Of a stretch of DNA of 64,000 nucleotides, positions 34,308-43,875 are shown one piece after another (within the stretch, counting starts at the first letter, position 1; each line of letters starts with the position of its first letter). The DNA comes from Zanthoxylum bungeanum (taxonomy: Eukaryota > Streptophyta > Magnoliopsida > Sapindales > Rutaceae). The DNA lies in assembly GCA_019454045.1 (NCBI GenBank), contig SKCR01025356.1:186001-250000 (forward strand). The letters are read 5' to 3'. Position numbers and translations under genes: made by a program. A model generated the notes under the pieces. The model was not told the DNA's origin. It ran no database searches and saw only the letters and a program-made list of their open reading frames with translations.

Positions 34308-35230
34308 TCTGGTACCTGCATTCAACTTACTGGCCGAAGTAGTCCCCCCCGAGCAAATACCAAAATACGAGGACATCTCCCCAGAGGAGGTGATCTCCAA
34401 GTTCTCTGCCCAAATCCTCAAGGTAAACATTCTTCCATGTTTCCGTTCTTCATTTTTACTTTGGTAAATTCTAACCCTTTCTTTCTCTCTTACAGATTGG
34501 TTACATGATGGCTCGGAACAAAGATATGCTGACGAGCCTATTGTCCGAGGGGGTCAAGTGCAAAGGCTCCAATCTCAGATTACAGAGCGGGAGGCCGAAC
34601 TGGCCAGAAAGGAAAAAGAAAACCAAATGATGAAACAGGCCACGGTCGAAGCCACCGCACTGATTGATTCCCTTCGCAATACCTCCGTCATTGTAATGAG
34701 AAAAATGGATTCCACCGAGGACGAAGCTAAACATCTGAGGTGGGAGACCGCAAGCTTGGATTCCAAACTCAAAGCGACAATCAAGGAAATGGATCAAGCC
34801 CGAGAGGACCTAAAAAACCAAGAAGCCAAACAGGAAGATGACCTGGAGAAGGCCAAGTTTGAAGGGATCGGGAATTGTGCAGAGATTATCCCGATGTTGG
34901 TGCCGGGGTGGACATAGGACTTGTCCACGTTGCCATCCGATACTGCATGGGGGAGCTCTCGGAGGACGAAGCTCTTATACTACTCGCCCATCCTCCATAG
35001 CAGATTTAAGATATGGGGCCCATATTTGTCGTGCCTATGTCCCCAGTTCCCGATGAGAGGCTACCTAAGGCCCCTGCCCCCGTGTCTGAAGTGCCTGCAG
35101 TAGAAGTCGTGGCTCCTCCTACCGACCAACTTGAAATTGAGGTCCCTTCTGCCGAGATTAAGCCAGAGGTTTTACCTCCAGAGCCTGACCAAGATGAACC
35201 AGTCGCCCCTGCGCGGGCTGAGGAATGAGG
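34308..35230 (+). pseudogene. Antisense ORF of element D, 3' part (coiled coil)
   Basis: Resumes after copia C with 'VPAFNLLAEVV' and 'YEDISPEEVISKFSAQILK', then a donor AAG/GTAAAC at about 34421 and acceptor ttacag at 34496. The next exon begins 'IGYMMARNKDMLTSLLSEG' and, after a frameshift near 34555, continues as a long heptad-rich coiled coil (34558-34917, 'RLQSQITEREAELARKEKE'). A further frame (35013-35228) is Pro/Glu-rich. A coiled coil followed by an acidic Pro-rich tail is the usual C-terminal half of the 'putative gypsy type transposon' family whose N-terminal half is at 14411. The protein's role is unknown. Confidence 0.65.
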
Positions 35231-35449
35231 GTGACCCCAAGGGGGCCTTGTGTAACAAACAATATATTTTTTTGTAATAATATTCACACTTCCTCTTTTT
35301 TTAGTATCTCAATGAATGTTTTACTTCCTGCATTCCACACTTAGCATAATTTCCATTTTCAACTTGCCGACTCTTTCTATAATATCCGATCATAAAGGAA
35401 AATTCTGAACCCGACCCATTAAGATCCGGTCATGGGGGGCACGTTCCAA

Positions 35450-36255
35450 CCCCATGCCGATGATGATCTACTCGGTGGGACATAACCTGACCCCGAGCTA
35501 GTAGTGTACTTGGCTATGAGGGAATGTTACCTCCCCGGACCAGTCGAGATCTGGCCATAGGGGAGATCCTCCAACCCTATGCCGATGATGATCTACTCGG
35601 TGGGACGTAACCCGACCCCGATCTGGTAGTGTACTTGGCTCCGAGGGAATATTACCTCCCCGGACCAGTCGAGATTCGACCATGAGGGAGATACTCTGAT
35701 CCCATGCCGATGATGATCTACTCGGTAGGACGTAACCCGACCCCGAGCTGCTAGTGTACTTGGCTCCGAGGGAATTTTACCTCCTCGGACCAGTTGAGAT
35801 TCGGCCGTGGGGGAGATGCTCCTACCCCATGCCAATGATGATCTATTTGGTGGGACGTAACCCAAACCCGAGCTGGTAGTGTACATGGCTCCGAGGGAAT
35901 GTTACCTCCCCGGACCAGTCGAGATCCGGCCATGGGGGAGATGCTCCGACCCCATGCCGATGGTGATTTACTCGGTGGGACGTAACTCGACTTGAGCTGG
36001 TAGTGTACTTGGCTCCGATGGAATGTTACCTCCCCGGACCAGTCGAGATCTGGCCATTGGGGAGATGCTCTGACCCCATGCCGATGATGATCTACTCGGT
36101 GGGACGTAACCCGACCCCGATCTGGTAGTGTACTTGGCTTCGAGGGAATGTTACCTCCCTGGACCAATCGAGATCCGACCATGGGGGAGATGCTCCGACC
36201 CCATGCCGATGATGATCAACTCGGTGGGACATAACCCGACCCTGAGCTGGTAGAA
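35450..36255. repeat. Tandem repeat field, about 124-bp unit, about 6.5 copies (element D)
   Basis: The word 'ccgatgatgatctactcggt' or a close variant recurs at about 35457, 35580, 35704, 35829, 35954, 36078 and 36203, giving a period of 123-125 bp. Units also share 'ggaccagtcgagatccggcc' and 'tagtgtacttggct'. Long minus-strand frames here are only repeats of the same unit. Tat/Ogre elements are known to carry such arrays, which can seed satellite DNA. Confidence 0.92.
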
Positions 36256-36392
36256 AAAATGGCATCGGTAGAACGAATGCAGCCCGAGCCAGTGTAACAA
36301 ATGGCATCGGCGGAACGAATGCAGAGCCCCGAGCCAGTGGAACAAATTGCATCAGTGGAACGAATGCAGCCCCAAGCCAGTGGAACAAATGA
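36256..36392. repeat. Second tandem repeat, about 45-49-bp unit, three copies
   Basis: 'aatggcatcggtagaacgaa', 'aatggcatcggcggaacgaa' and 'attgcatcagtggaacgaa' start at about 36259, 36299 and 36345, each followed by 'tgcag...gagccagtg'. It abuts the 124-bp array directly. Confidence 0.85.
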
Positions 36393-36719
36393 GACTTAAT
36401 CGCAAGGGAAATTCTTCAACCTCCGAGGCTCTACGGATCCCGGTGCAGAAGTCCATTTATCGGACATCAGCAAAAAACAAAAAGTAGAAACATGACAAAG
36501 TCAGCACGGCGAAGGTGACTTAGCACATACTTTACGCAGACTCGAGAAGAAAATAACAACTCGGGTGCCCCAAGGCAACGTCCTGTCTGGTGCCTCCCAA
36601 AACAAAAATTCTGAACCTTACAATTCAGTGTCCCAGCTAGCCGGGCTACGGATCGGTGAGCGGCCAAAGCCATGAACCTAGGTCCATACTGGGCGGGTCT
36701 GGAGTCTGTAAACGCTATG

Positions 36720-37175
36720 GGGGCAGAAACCTCCCCATGTTATGCTTCTCCTGATCCGAGGCGGTTAGGTAGACTACTCACAGGGGAAAAAACCTCCCCG
36801 TGTTCGCCATCCCTTAAGGTTGTAGCAGTCATGGAGGCCGTGGAGCCTTCCCCGCGCTATGCACCTGGTGTTTCTCAACAGGACTCACCTGCCAACTCGC
36901 AGAGGCAGAAACCTCCCTGGGTCCGGTTTACCCGAGGACACAAAGGTCTTGGAGGCCATTTGACCATCCCCATACCGTGTGCCTGGTGGTTCTCAATGGG
37001 ATCAGCCTAACAACTTCCAAGGGCAAAAACCTCCATAGGTCCGGCTTACCCGAGGTCACAAAGGTCATGGAGGCCATTCGGCCGTCCCCATGCCATGTGC
37101 CTTGTGGTTCTCAACGGGATCGGCCTGACAACTCGTAGGGGCAAAAACCTCTCTGGGTCCGGCTTACCCGAGCTA
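36720..37175. repeat. Third tandem repeat, about 118-bp unit, three to four copies
   Basis: 'gggcaaaaacctcc' or 'aggcagaaacctccc' followed by 'ggtccggcttacccgagg' recurs at about 36902, 37020 and 37138, with a more diverged unit at about 36725-36790. Units share 'ggaggccatt' and 'gtgcctggtggttctcaa'. A two-copy relative (gataatgacatccgagattg) follows at 37220 and 37353. Confidence 0.85.
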
Positions 37176-37566
37176 TTCCTTAAAAATGTGAGTCATGGGG
37201 TAGTAACGCTCCGGCCTCGGGGATTTGATAATGACACATGGGATTGGCTTGCCACGAGGAGTTCGCGCTTTTCCCACATGTAATCCATCCATTGATGCGT
37301 TCTGGATCCTCAAAAGTGAAAATACCTGGGTCGGAAGACTTCCACCCGGGGGTTTGATAATGACATCCGAGATTGGCGTGCCACAGGCTTGGTCCTTCCC
37401 ACCTATTGAACACCCATTCACCCCGAGCACATCCTAGGAATATTGAACATGGCTTTCGCATTCAATTAATAAACAAGTAAAATGAACAAGTTTTTAATTT
37501 AAAAGAGAAAGTCTTATTCATATTCATGGGATCTACCGCCCTTCTTACAACTCTTTGCGGGATATT

Positions 37567-37731
37567 TCAAGAGAGGCTTTTACAACAATTTTCTGACTTT
37601 TCCAGTTTCCCCATCATGGCCTTCATGAAGGACTGGTTTGTCTCTCTTTCCTTCCTCATGCTTTCTTCCATTTTCTCCATCCACTCTGTTGTTGAATTCT
37701 CCGAGGATCTATGGTTTCCGTCTTCTGCCAT
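37567..37731 (-). CDS. Short gag-start ORF of element D
   Basis: On the minus strand, 35 bp inside the primer site, ATG at 37731 opens a 54-codon frame starting MAEDGNHRSSENSTTEW and rich in Met, Glu and Lys ('MEKMEESMRKERE', 'MKAMMGKLEKSE'), a likely short amphipathic coil. Its place directly after the primer site is that of gag. Only the start is preserved, followed by TGA at 37567. No Gag core or knuckle follows in the minus strand to 37200, so it is either a relic or a leader peptide. Confidence 0.45.
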   Translation of the reverse strand: MAEDGNHRSSENSTTEWMEKMEESMRKERETNQSFMKAMMGKLEKSENCCKSLS

Positions 37732-37765
37732 TGTCTTATTACGCAAGCTGTTTTTTGCTCTTTCT

Positions 37766-37782
37766 CCACAGACGGCGCCAAC
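37766..37782 (-). other. Primer binding site of element D
   Basis: The minus strand reads gttggcgccgtctgtgg directly after the LTR end ATCAACA. TGGCGCCGTCTGTGG is the primer site typical of Tat-type gypsy elements. It fixes the orientation of D as minus, opposite to the ORFs at 14411 and 34308. Confidence 0.85.
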
Positions 37783-38712
37783 TGTTGATGGGTGATTTTA
37801 GTTCCAGGGGCAATTTCGGGATAATGCTCCCAAAATAATCATTCTCCAACCGTGAATTTGTTTGGTTATGGGGGACCAAAAATAAAATTAGCAAAAAATG
37901 AAACAAACACAAAACCGATAAGAGGGTTTACATGGTTCGGCGGAATAAACCAGACTACGTCCACGGGAACAAAGTAAAGTATTGGTTTTATTACCAAACC
38001 AAGCTCGGCCGACCTCTTTTCAAGGGTGGTCAAATATTACCGAGTTGTTTGTTTATGGTATTTTTACAAGTTGTGTTTGGGTGAGATTTTTGTTAACCAA
38101 CCTTTACAAATGATATTACTCTCCCTTTATATATTAAGAAATATACAACATTATTCCCATATCTATATGACGTCAGCCATGTGGATTTCCGGCCCATTGA
38201 CGGGCTCTATGCCCCAACTGCCTGGCCGAAAGCAAGTCTGCCATCTGACTCCCCATAAAATCACTTTATTTTATACACTGCCACACTCAACAATTATGAT
38301 GACAGCCTATAAAGATCTCTCATACGGTGGTACATATCAGAGGGAAAAGTCCAAACGGTCCCGGCCACATGTCGGGCGTCATGAGGACGGCCAAACATTG
38401 TGCCGACCTACTCCGACTACTTCCGAAGTGACCCAAAATATCCGAGCTCATTCTCCCGATTCAGGAGGCGAGGTAGGACCGAACCGAGCTATCGGGCTAA
38501 AGTGATCGGTCTCGGCTCTGATGTTGTCGGTCTTTGACATCTGCATCACGATGTGTCCTCAGGTCGGTCAAATCCATGAAACCGGGTCTGAACATCATTT
38601 CTGGTCGAAGAATGGCTAATACCCTCAGAACATTCGTCCTCCCTAAAAGAGAAATTTCATCTTTGCCCTAGTCGTACTGTTCAAATACTTTGTCACAAAA
38701 AAACCATCAACA
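37783..38712 (-). repeat. Right LTR of element D (5' LTR in its orientation), full length
   Basis: 930 bp, TGTTGATGGG at the left and CCATCAACA at the right, followed by the target duplication ggttt (38713-38717). The short LTR at 13063 matches its first 88 and last 230 bp. Confidence 0.88.
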
Positions 38713-38909
38713 GGTTTGAATGAAATTGATAGAGTAATAAAACCAAGATAGGAATAAAGGATTATTTGAATTGTATCAAGTTAAGAACTGATTAAGTTTT
38801 TGACTGAAATATAAAACTGTTATGTTTAGAATTTAAAAACCGGTAAAAAATTCATTGGGTATTAATGCTAGTTTAGTCATATATGTAAATCCGTTAAGTG
38901 AGTTTATTA

Positions 38910-39087
38910 TCCCCAAGGAGCGTGACTTGGTGGTGTAGGGGTCATGATCTTACTTTGAGGTCCTGAGTTCGAATTCAGGGAGTGCGTTTCTTGTAAGAGC
39001 TTGGGACAGCGGGGAGTTTTGTCTACTCCGCTTAAGTCCGGAAGGGGTGGTTTGGCGAAGAGATTTTCAACGATTACAAAGAAAAAG
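38910..39087 (+). repeat. tRNA-derived SINE (copy 2) with 12-bp target duplication
   Basis: A box A-like 'gtgacttggtggtg' near 38922-38935 and box B-like 'gagttcgaattc' near 38964-38975 lie about 35 bp apart, as in a tRNA gene. The body runs through 'cttgtaagagcttgggacag' to an A-rich end (acaaagaaaaag). A perfect 12-bp direct repeat gtgagtttatta flanks it at 38898-38909 and 39088-39099. It is non-coding and moved by LINE enzymes. The older relative is at 32-200. Confidence 0.88.
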
Positions 39088-39099
39088 GTGAGTTTATTA

Positions 39100-40192
39100 A
39101 TGGAAAATAAAGCCTGCAAAGAACATGATGTGAGTTTGGTAATATTTTTAAGCGAGTGCTGATTTGATATTGGGACAAAATCCACATCAAACCTTACTCG
39201 CTGTCATACCCGCGTGTCATAGCTCACATTAATTATTAAATTTATTGACTAAAAATATTATATGAATATGTGACACCATCCAATTAGATGGCAATGTGAT
39301 TATATGGCAATGTTATCACTGCACAAGGCTCTCTCTTCAAGTCAATCCTTTGGTTTTGTATAATGTGTTGCAGTTTCTTTATAGTATCACCGCATCATTA
39401 ATTCCACCGTCTAATTACATGCCCTTACGTATTTATGTAATATTTATGATTATTTTAAAATTTAATCTCATATTTGTGCCGGTTTAATGTTAGAATATAA
39501 ATTATAAGTTAATTATGTAAATCGCACAAAATACGAAATTAATTTTTTTAACGATAACTTATATTTTAATATTTATTCCATGATTAGTAACTAAGAGCAA
39601 CACTCTCGACGAAACTAAGAATGAGAAATGGCAAAAGAATCTTCTGGGCCTACCGTACAAGCCCAATTTCCAACATTCGGATACTTCTGGGTCTGGACCC
39701 AGGCAAACTCATTTGTTTTGTGTTCATTCCACCTTTTGCGACTGTGGATGATAATGACATCCCACTTTTGCTACATAAATTGTATAGTTGAACTATGGAG
39801 AAATCAAACTTTTGGGCTCTCCATCTATCTAAGAGTTTTGCTTTTACCACTCCAGTAAATTTCTAAATACACACTAAACTAATAAAAATTCCATCTATAC
39901 CCCTATCCTAAATCCCAGTTTTGTCTGCATAAATTTGTTCAAAAACTGAACTCGGTGTCTAAATTCATCATGGATTTCGATGAGATGTATCAACTAAGTC
40001 TAAAAGTCCTCGACTATAACTTGGCTAAATTCTCCAAGTGAATAACTTTCACACCAAATTGTTCTATATACTTAGTTAATGATAAAAATTTAAGATTATT
40101 AATCGTAATTTCTTTTAAAAATTAAATTTTGAAAAATCTAAATTTTTTAATTTTTACCCACAATCAAAATATTAAAAAAAACGTAATACGAT
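39100..40192. other. AT-rich stretch without recognisable gene
   Basis: Open frames are short and lack any conserved wording. I see no element ends here. Confidence 0.4.
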
Positions 40193-40201
40193 TATTTTTA
40201 A

Positions 40202-41144
40202 GGAAAAACCCACCTTGAGGCCCCTGTACTCTCAATGTTTTTTACATTGCACCCCTGTACTAAATTTTCTACACATTGTACCCCTGTACTCTCAATTTTT
40301 TTTACATTGCACCCATATACAAAATTTTCTACACATTGCACCCCTGCACTCTCAAAAAATTGACATTCCAACCTTATTTTAACGGTAAGTTAACAGAGTT
40401 GAGAAATATTCTGACATCACCCTTATTTCGGATTGGACCGAGCAAATTTTTTTACTTTGAAGTTATGCTAGGGCACATAACTATAAGCTAGGGCGCATAA
40501 ATATTCTTCCCCCTCTGATAAATTCAAAAATCCAATTGATTTATTGTAAAAATTAGATCAAAACTACGATCATGGAGTGTTATTAATGAACAACAAAAAA
40601 CAAATAAAGATGAAATCATGGAGCAGCTAAAATACAACAAACAAGCAAACAACCAAAACTTCATATTACCAAATCAAAACATCATATAATAGAGACAAAA
40701 ACAACACATAAAAAATAAGACAAGATCAAAAATACTCAGATTAACAAACAGCAAAAGAAACAAGAAAATGATGGAGATCCAATGAATCATAACAAAATTT
40801 AACCTAATCAGAGAGAGAGAGAGAGATGAAGAGGTACCTGAAAGAAGGAGATCTCTATGTGTGTGAAAGTGATTATGGAAAAAAAAAACAAAAACAAAAA
40901 TAAAAAAAAAAAAAAAATTAGATGAGCCGGCAATAAAGATACTAGGAGAAGGGTGGAATGTCAATTTTTTGATTCATGATTCTTCTCAATTAACTGAGCG
41001 TGTATTACACGCTAACGGATTCTATGAAATAAGGGTGAAATGTCAATTTTTTGAGAGTGCAGAGGTGTAATGTGTAGAAAATTTAGTACATGGGTGTAAT
41101 GTAAAAAATATTGAGATTACATGGGCCTCAAGGTGGGTTTTTCC
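40202..41144. mobile_element. Mutator-like MITE with long terminal inverted repeats
   Basis: The ends are inverted copies of each other for about 200 bp, starting GGAAAAACCCACCTTGAGGC. They are flanked by a perfect 9-bp duplication tatttttaa (40193-40201 and 41145-41153), the size typical of Mutator-like elements. The total is 943 bp with no coding capacity. The left arm has an internal partial duplication of about 66 bp ('tttttacattgcaccc' at 40238 and 40300). An internal purine run, gagagagagagagag, lies at about 40811. Confidence 0.9.
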
Positions 41145-41206
41145 TATTTTTAATATAAAATAAAATTATATAACATTATTTATAAATCGTCTCAACACAC
41201 TAAACA

Positions 41207-41209
<3 letters not shown>

Positions 41210-41273
<64 letters not shown>
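41210..41273. repeat. (AT)n microsatellite
   Basis: About 32 uninterrupted AT dinucleotides. The rest of 41154-41768 shows no gene; the word ggggcgatgcaattag occurs twice (41404 and 41484). Confidence 0.95.
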
Positions 41274-41278
<5 letters not shown>

Positions 41279-41768
41279 GTGTGTATATCATGGTGTTATG
41301 TTGCAGATACCCATGAACACAGAAGCAGACACAAAATTGGGACCATAAGTACCATGCCCAAGATTCTCTCCAAGATATGTACGCTGTTAAAAAAGTAAAG
41401 CATGGGGCGATGCAATTAGTGGATTTGATTCCCCTACAGAAATTCCACAAAGCAAGTCTTAATGTTTTGGACCACCTGTGACGGGGGCGATGCAATTAGG
41501 TGACCTGTCAGTATATACATTCATTTTGAAACAATTTTGAACACAAAATATACCTAGAGATGCCATATACCCACAACTCGTGGGGCCGCTGGAATATAAC
41601 CTGAGAAAAGAGATATGCTGATCGGAGATGTACCTCCAAAGATACATTATACAAGTATGAAATTTGGATTTCTTAATTTAATTTTAATTTTTTATTTTAT
41701 TTAATGTGTGTATATGAATGTGTTACTTGAGTGTACATGTAAATATGTTTGGGAAAAAATCATGCACA

Positions 41769-42306
41769 TGACACGTGGTCAAACATATTTCAAAGAGGAT
41801 TCTGATCCCTCATCAGAGTCTGCGGGCAAAACCTACCATTAGAGTCTGGGGACATAATCTATCATCAGCATCTGAAGTCAGGATCTTTGTCAGATTTCGA
41901 ATTTAGAGCTATCCGATAAGAGTTTTATCTCAAGCTTGGTTCTAACAAAAGTAAGCAAAGATCGTGCGAAAATTGAGCCCGAGCTATCAGCTCCTTAATG
42001 ACACGAATATGCTGAATAAGGAATGAGACAGCCGATTTATTTTTCAATTTCTTTAAGTTGGACAATCATATAGAATATGGAAGTTTTGAGATTTTAGAGA
42101 GTAGGCCAGTTAATGTTAATGGGAAACGAGAATGGAATGTAACCGTTGTCAGGTTAATTTTCCTTGTAACGAGATATTATAAATAGGACAAAAAAAATCC
42201 TAAAACGAGGGATCGACTTTTTGTTTATCAAGCGATAATAGAGAACTTTTTACCTATCTCTGTATTTTGTTGAATTTTACTATTTGTGAGACTAATTGCA
42301 CAAACA
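41769..42306 (+). repeat. 5' LTR of element E
   Basis: 538 bp; opens with a G-box (TGACACGTGG), then several 'atcagagtctg' repeats at 41811-41890, and a TATA-like ATTATAAATAGG at 42176-42187 that is kept in the right LTR (59217-59228). The two LTRs are clearly diverged. Confidence 0.8.
42175..42187 (+). promoter_or_regulatory. TATA box of LTR E
   Basis: TATTATAAATAGG in the 5' LTR and tttataaatagg at 59217-59228 in the 3' LTR; conserved despite overall LTR drift, about 120 bp before the LTR end. Confidence 0.6.
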
Positions 42307-42325
42307 ATTAGCCCGTCGTTGGGAG
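42307..42325 (+). other. Degraded primer binding site of element E
   Basis: attagcccgtcgttgggag follows the LTR end and can be read as a mutated form of the TGGCGCCGTC-TGGGA site seen intact in element D. Confidence 0.5.
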
Positions 42326-42473
42326 AACCAAGGACGAAAAGTTGTGTTCATGATTTCCTACAATTATTGATTCCAAGAAATGAGTCAGAATTACTTCAAG
42401 AAACAAAGAGTCCTGAATTTATGTATCTGCCGCTCACCATGAGGAAGAAGTATCTAACCATCTGATACACTCG

Positions 42474-42737
42474 GTGGACATTTCAGCAATTAGGGACGAA
42501 ATGATGAAGCAAATGGAAGACCAAATACAGGCCATGAAAAAGCAACTTCAGGAACAAATGCATGCCATATACCAAGAAAACCAGCGCTTAAAGCTCAAAT
42601 CCAGGGAGTTGGCCCCAACAAAGACAAAAGAAAATGGAAGGAAGTCGAGAACCTACCCACACAAGGAGAAGCAACTGGAGAAGAACTATGGTGAAAGATC
42701 CCAAGGAAAGAGAAGGAAAAAGACCCGTCCAGATTGA
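42474..42737 (+). pseudogene. gag N-terminal region of element E
   Basis: An 87-codon frame, 'MDISAIRDEMMKQMEDQIQ' onward, strongly amphipathic and Gln/Lys-rich, a predicted coiled coil of the kind at the start of Tat-type Gag. Ends in a basic stretch before a stop at 42735. Confidence 0.55.
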
Positions 42738-43019
42738 TAATGCAGGCTTTGAGGACTCAATGGGTCAAGTCCGGACGTGGAGAGAAGTGGAGCATTGAGA
42801 GAGGCAAAGATCTGAAGGTGAGTCGCAATAGGAAGGACATTCGCTGGAACGAGGAGTTTGTCGATGAAAGCTAGTGGTGGCTGTAGTAAAAAAGATTAGG
42901 GGTATTCAGGTATAGACCCCGACGGACTTGGCTGATTTAGCAATCAGAGGGATGCCCACTTCCCCATTTCAAGAATGAATCGAAGAGAAGTTGAAGCCCT
43001 GAGACTTCACCCCACTCAG

Positions 43020-43875
43020 CTTCGACCAATATACAGGGAAGTCCAACCCAGTCTCCTACTTGGTCCAGTTTCGACAGAGGCTTTCACTGTACAATACCAA
43101 TGAGGCTCTAATGTTCAAGATGTTCATTACCACTCTTACCGACAATGCCCTCTCTTGGTTCCTACAATTACCAGAGAGATCCATATGGAGTTTCGAAGAC
43201 CTGATGCGAAGGTTCATCGAACAGTACCACGACAACCGTCCCACTGAAGTTACTTTGGCGGACTTACAGCTGGAGCAGAGGTATGATGAGTCCTCTAGGA
43301 AGTACTTACAAAGGTTCATTGACAAGTTGAACACAAAAAAAAAACCTAGATTCTAAGTTAGTAGCGGTCTTCTTCGTCAGAGGATTAGTCAGCGGGTCCT
43401 ACATTCATGAGGAGTCCTAAGACACCTCCACATGACATGTCAGATGAACGGGCCGGAGTCGAAGGCCTGCTGAAGATAATGGAGAATAGAAATATGATGT
43501 CTCAAGCTGCTATGATCATAGTGGTAGTCCAAGGTCGATGCAGCAGTAGAATAAAGAACAACAGAACCAATACTCAAGGAAAAAAAGGCAAAGAGAGACA
43601 GAAATGGAGTTAAGACTTTAGTAGATACTAAACAGAAGGGAAAATACGAGTTTGAGCTCAAGCGCCCGAGGTGGGAACACGAAAATATGTTGTATGAATT
43701 CACCCTATCACAAGAGTAGATCTTTCATAAAATGAAAAACTAAGGTCAGCTCAAAGAACCATAGCCGATGAGAGTTCTAGATGAGTACCAAGACAAAAAG
43801 TTGTACTGTAATTTTCACAGAGAGGTATGACACACCACTACTAGATGTAAGAACCTGTATCAGCAGCTAATTACA
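43020..43875 (+). pseudogene. gag core of element E
   Basis: The frame 43060-43356 reads 'VQFRQRLSLYNTNEALMFKM', 'ALSWFLQLPERSI' and 'FEDLMRRFIEQY', the conserved retrotransposon Gag core. Later frames hold 'LYCNFHREV' and 'TTTRCKNLYQQL', the zinc-binding tail of Tat-type Gag, with a stop after HREV. The tail is then cut by insertion K at about 43875 and resumes at 45738 ('QQLKATMKKDK'). Confidence 0.75.

Larger units (their letters stand above)
13063..38712 (-). mobile_element. Element D: non-autonomous Ty3/gypsy (Tat/Ogre-like), nested host
   Basis: LTRs at 13063-13369 and 37783-38712 both start TGTTGA and end CCATCAACA. They are bounded by a perfect 5-bp duplication ggttt (13058-13062 and 38713-38717). 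The primer site lies inside the right LTR and a purine-rich tract inside the left one, so the element reads on the minus strand. In that direction it has LTR, primer site, a short gag start, several tandem-repeat fields, then an ORF encoded on the opposite (plus) strand, and LTR. No pol was found. An antisense extra ORF and internal tandem repeats are known from the Tat lineage (Retand, Ogre). Its body is interrupted by copia element C. Confidence 0.8.

Noticed and set aside
35450..36255. CRISPR-like array
   Set aside because: Units are contiguous 124-bp tandem copies without unique spacers, inside a plant retrotransposon.
35498..36388. Minus-strand frames of 61 to 143 codons with repeated WSGEVTFPRSQVHY-like text
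   Set aside because: They are translations of the 124-bp tandem array, in which every unit gives the same short peptide.
38910..39087. A functional tRNA gene
   Set aside because: Box A/B-like motifs exist but no cloverleaf stems or anticodon arm can be drawn; the 12-bp duplication and A-rich end mark a SINE.
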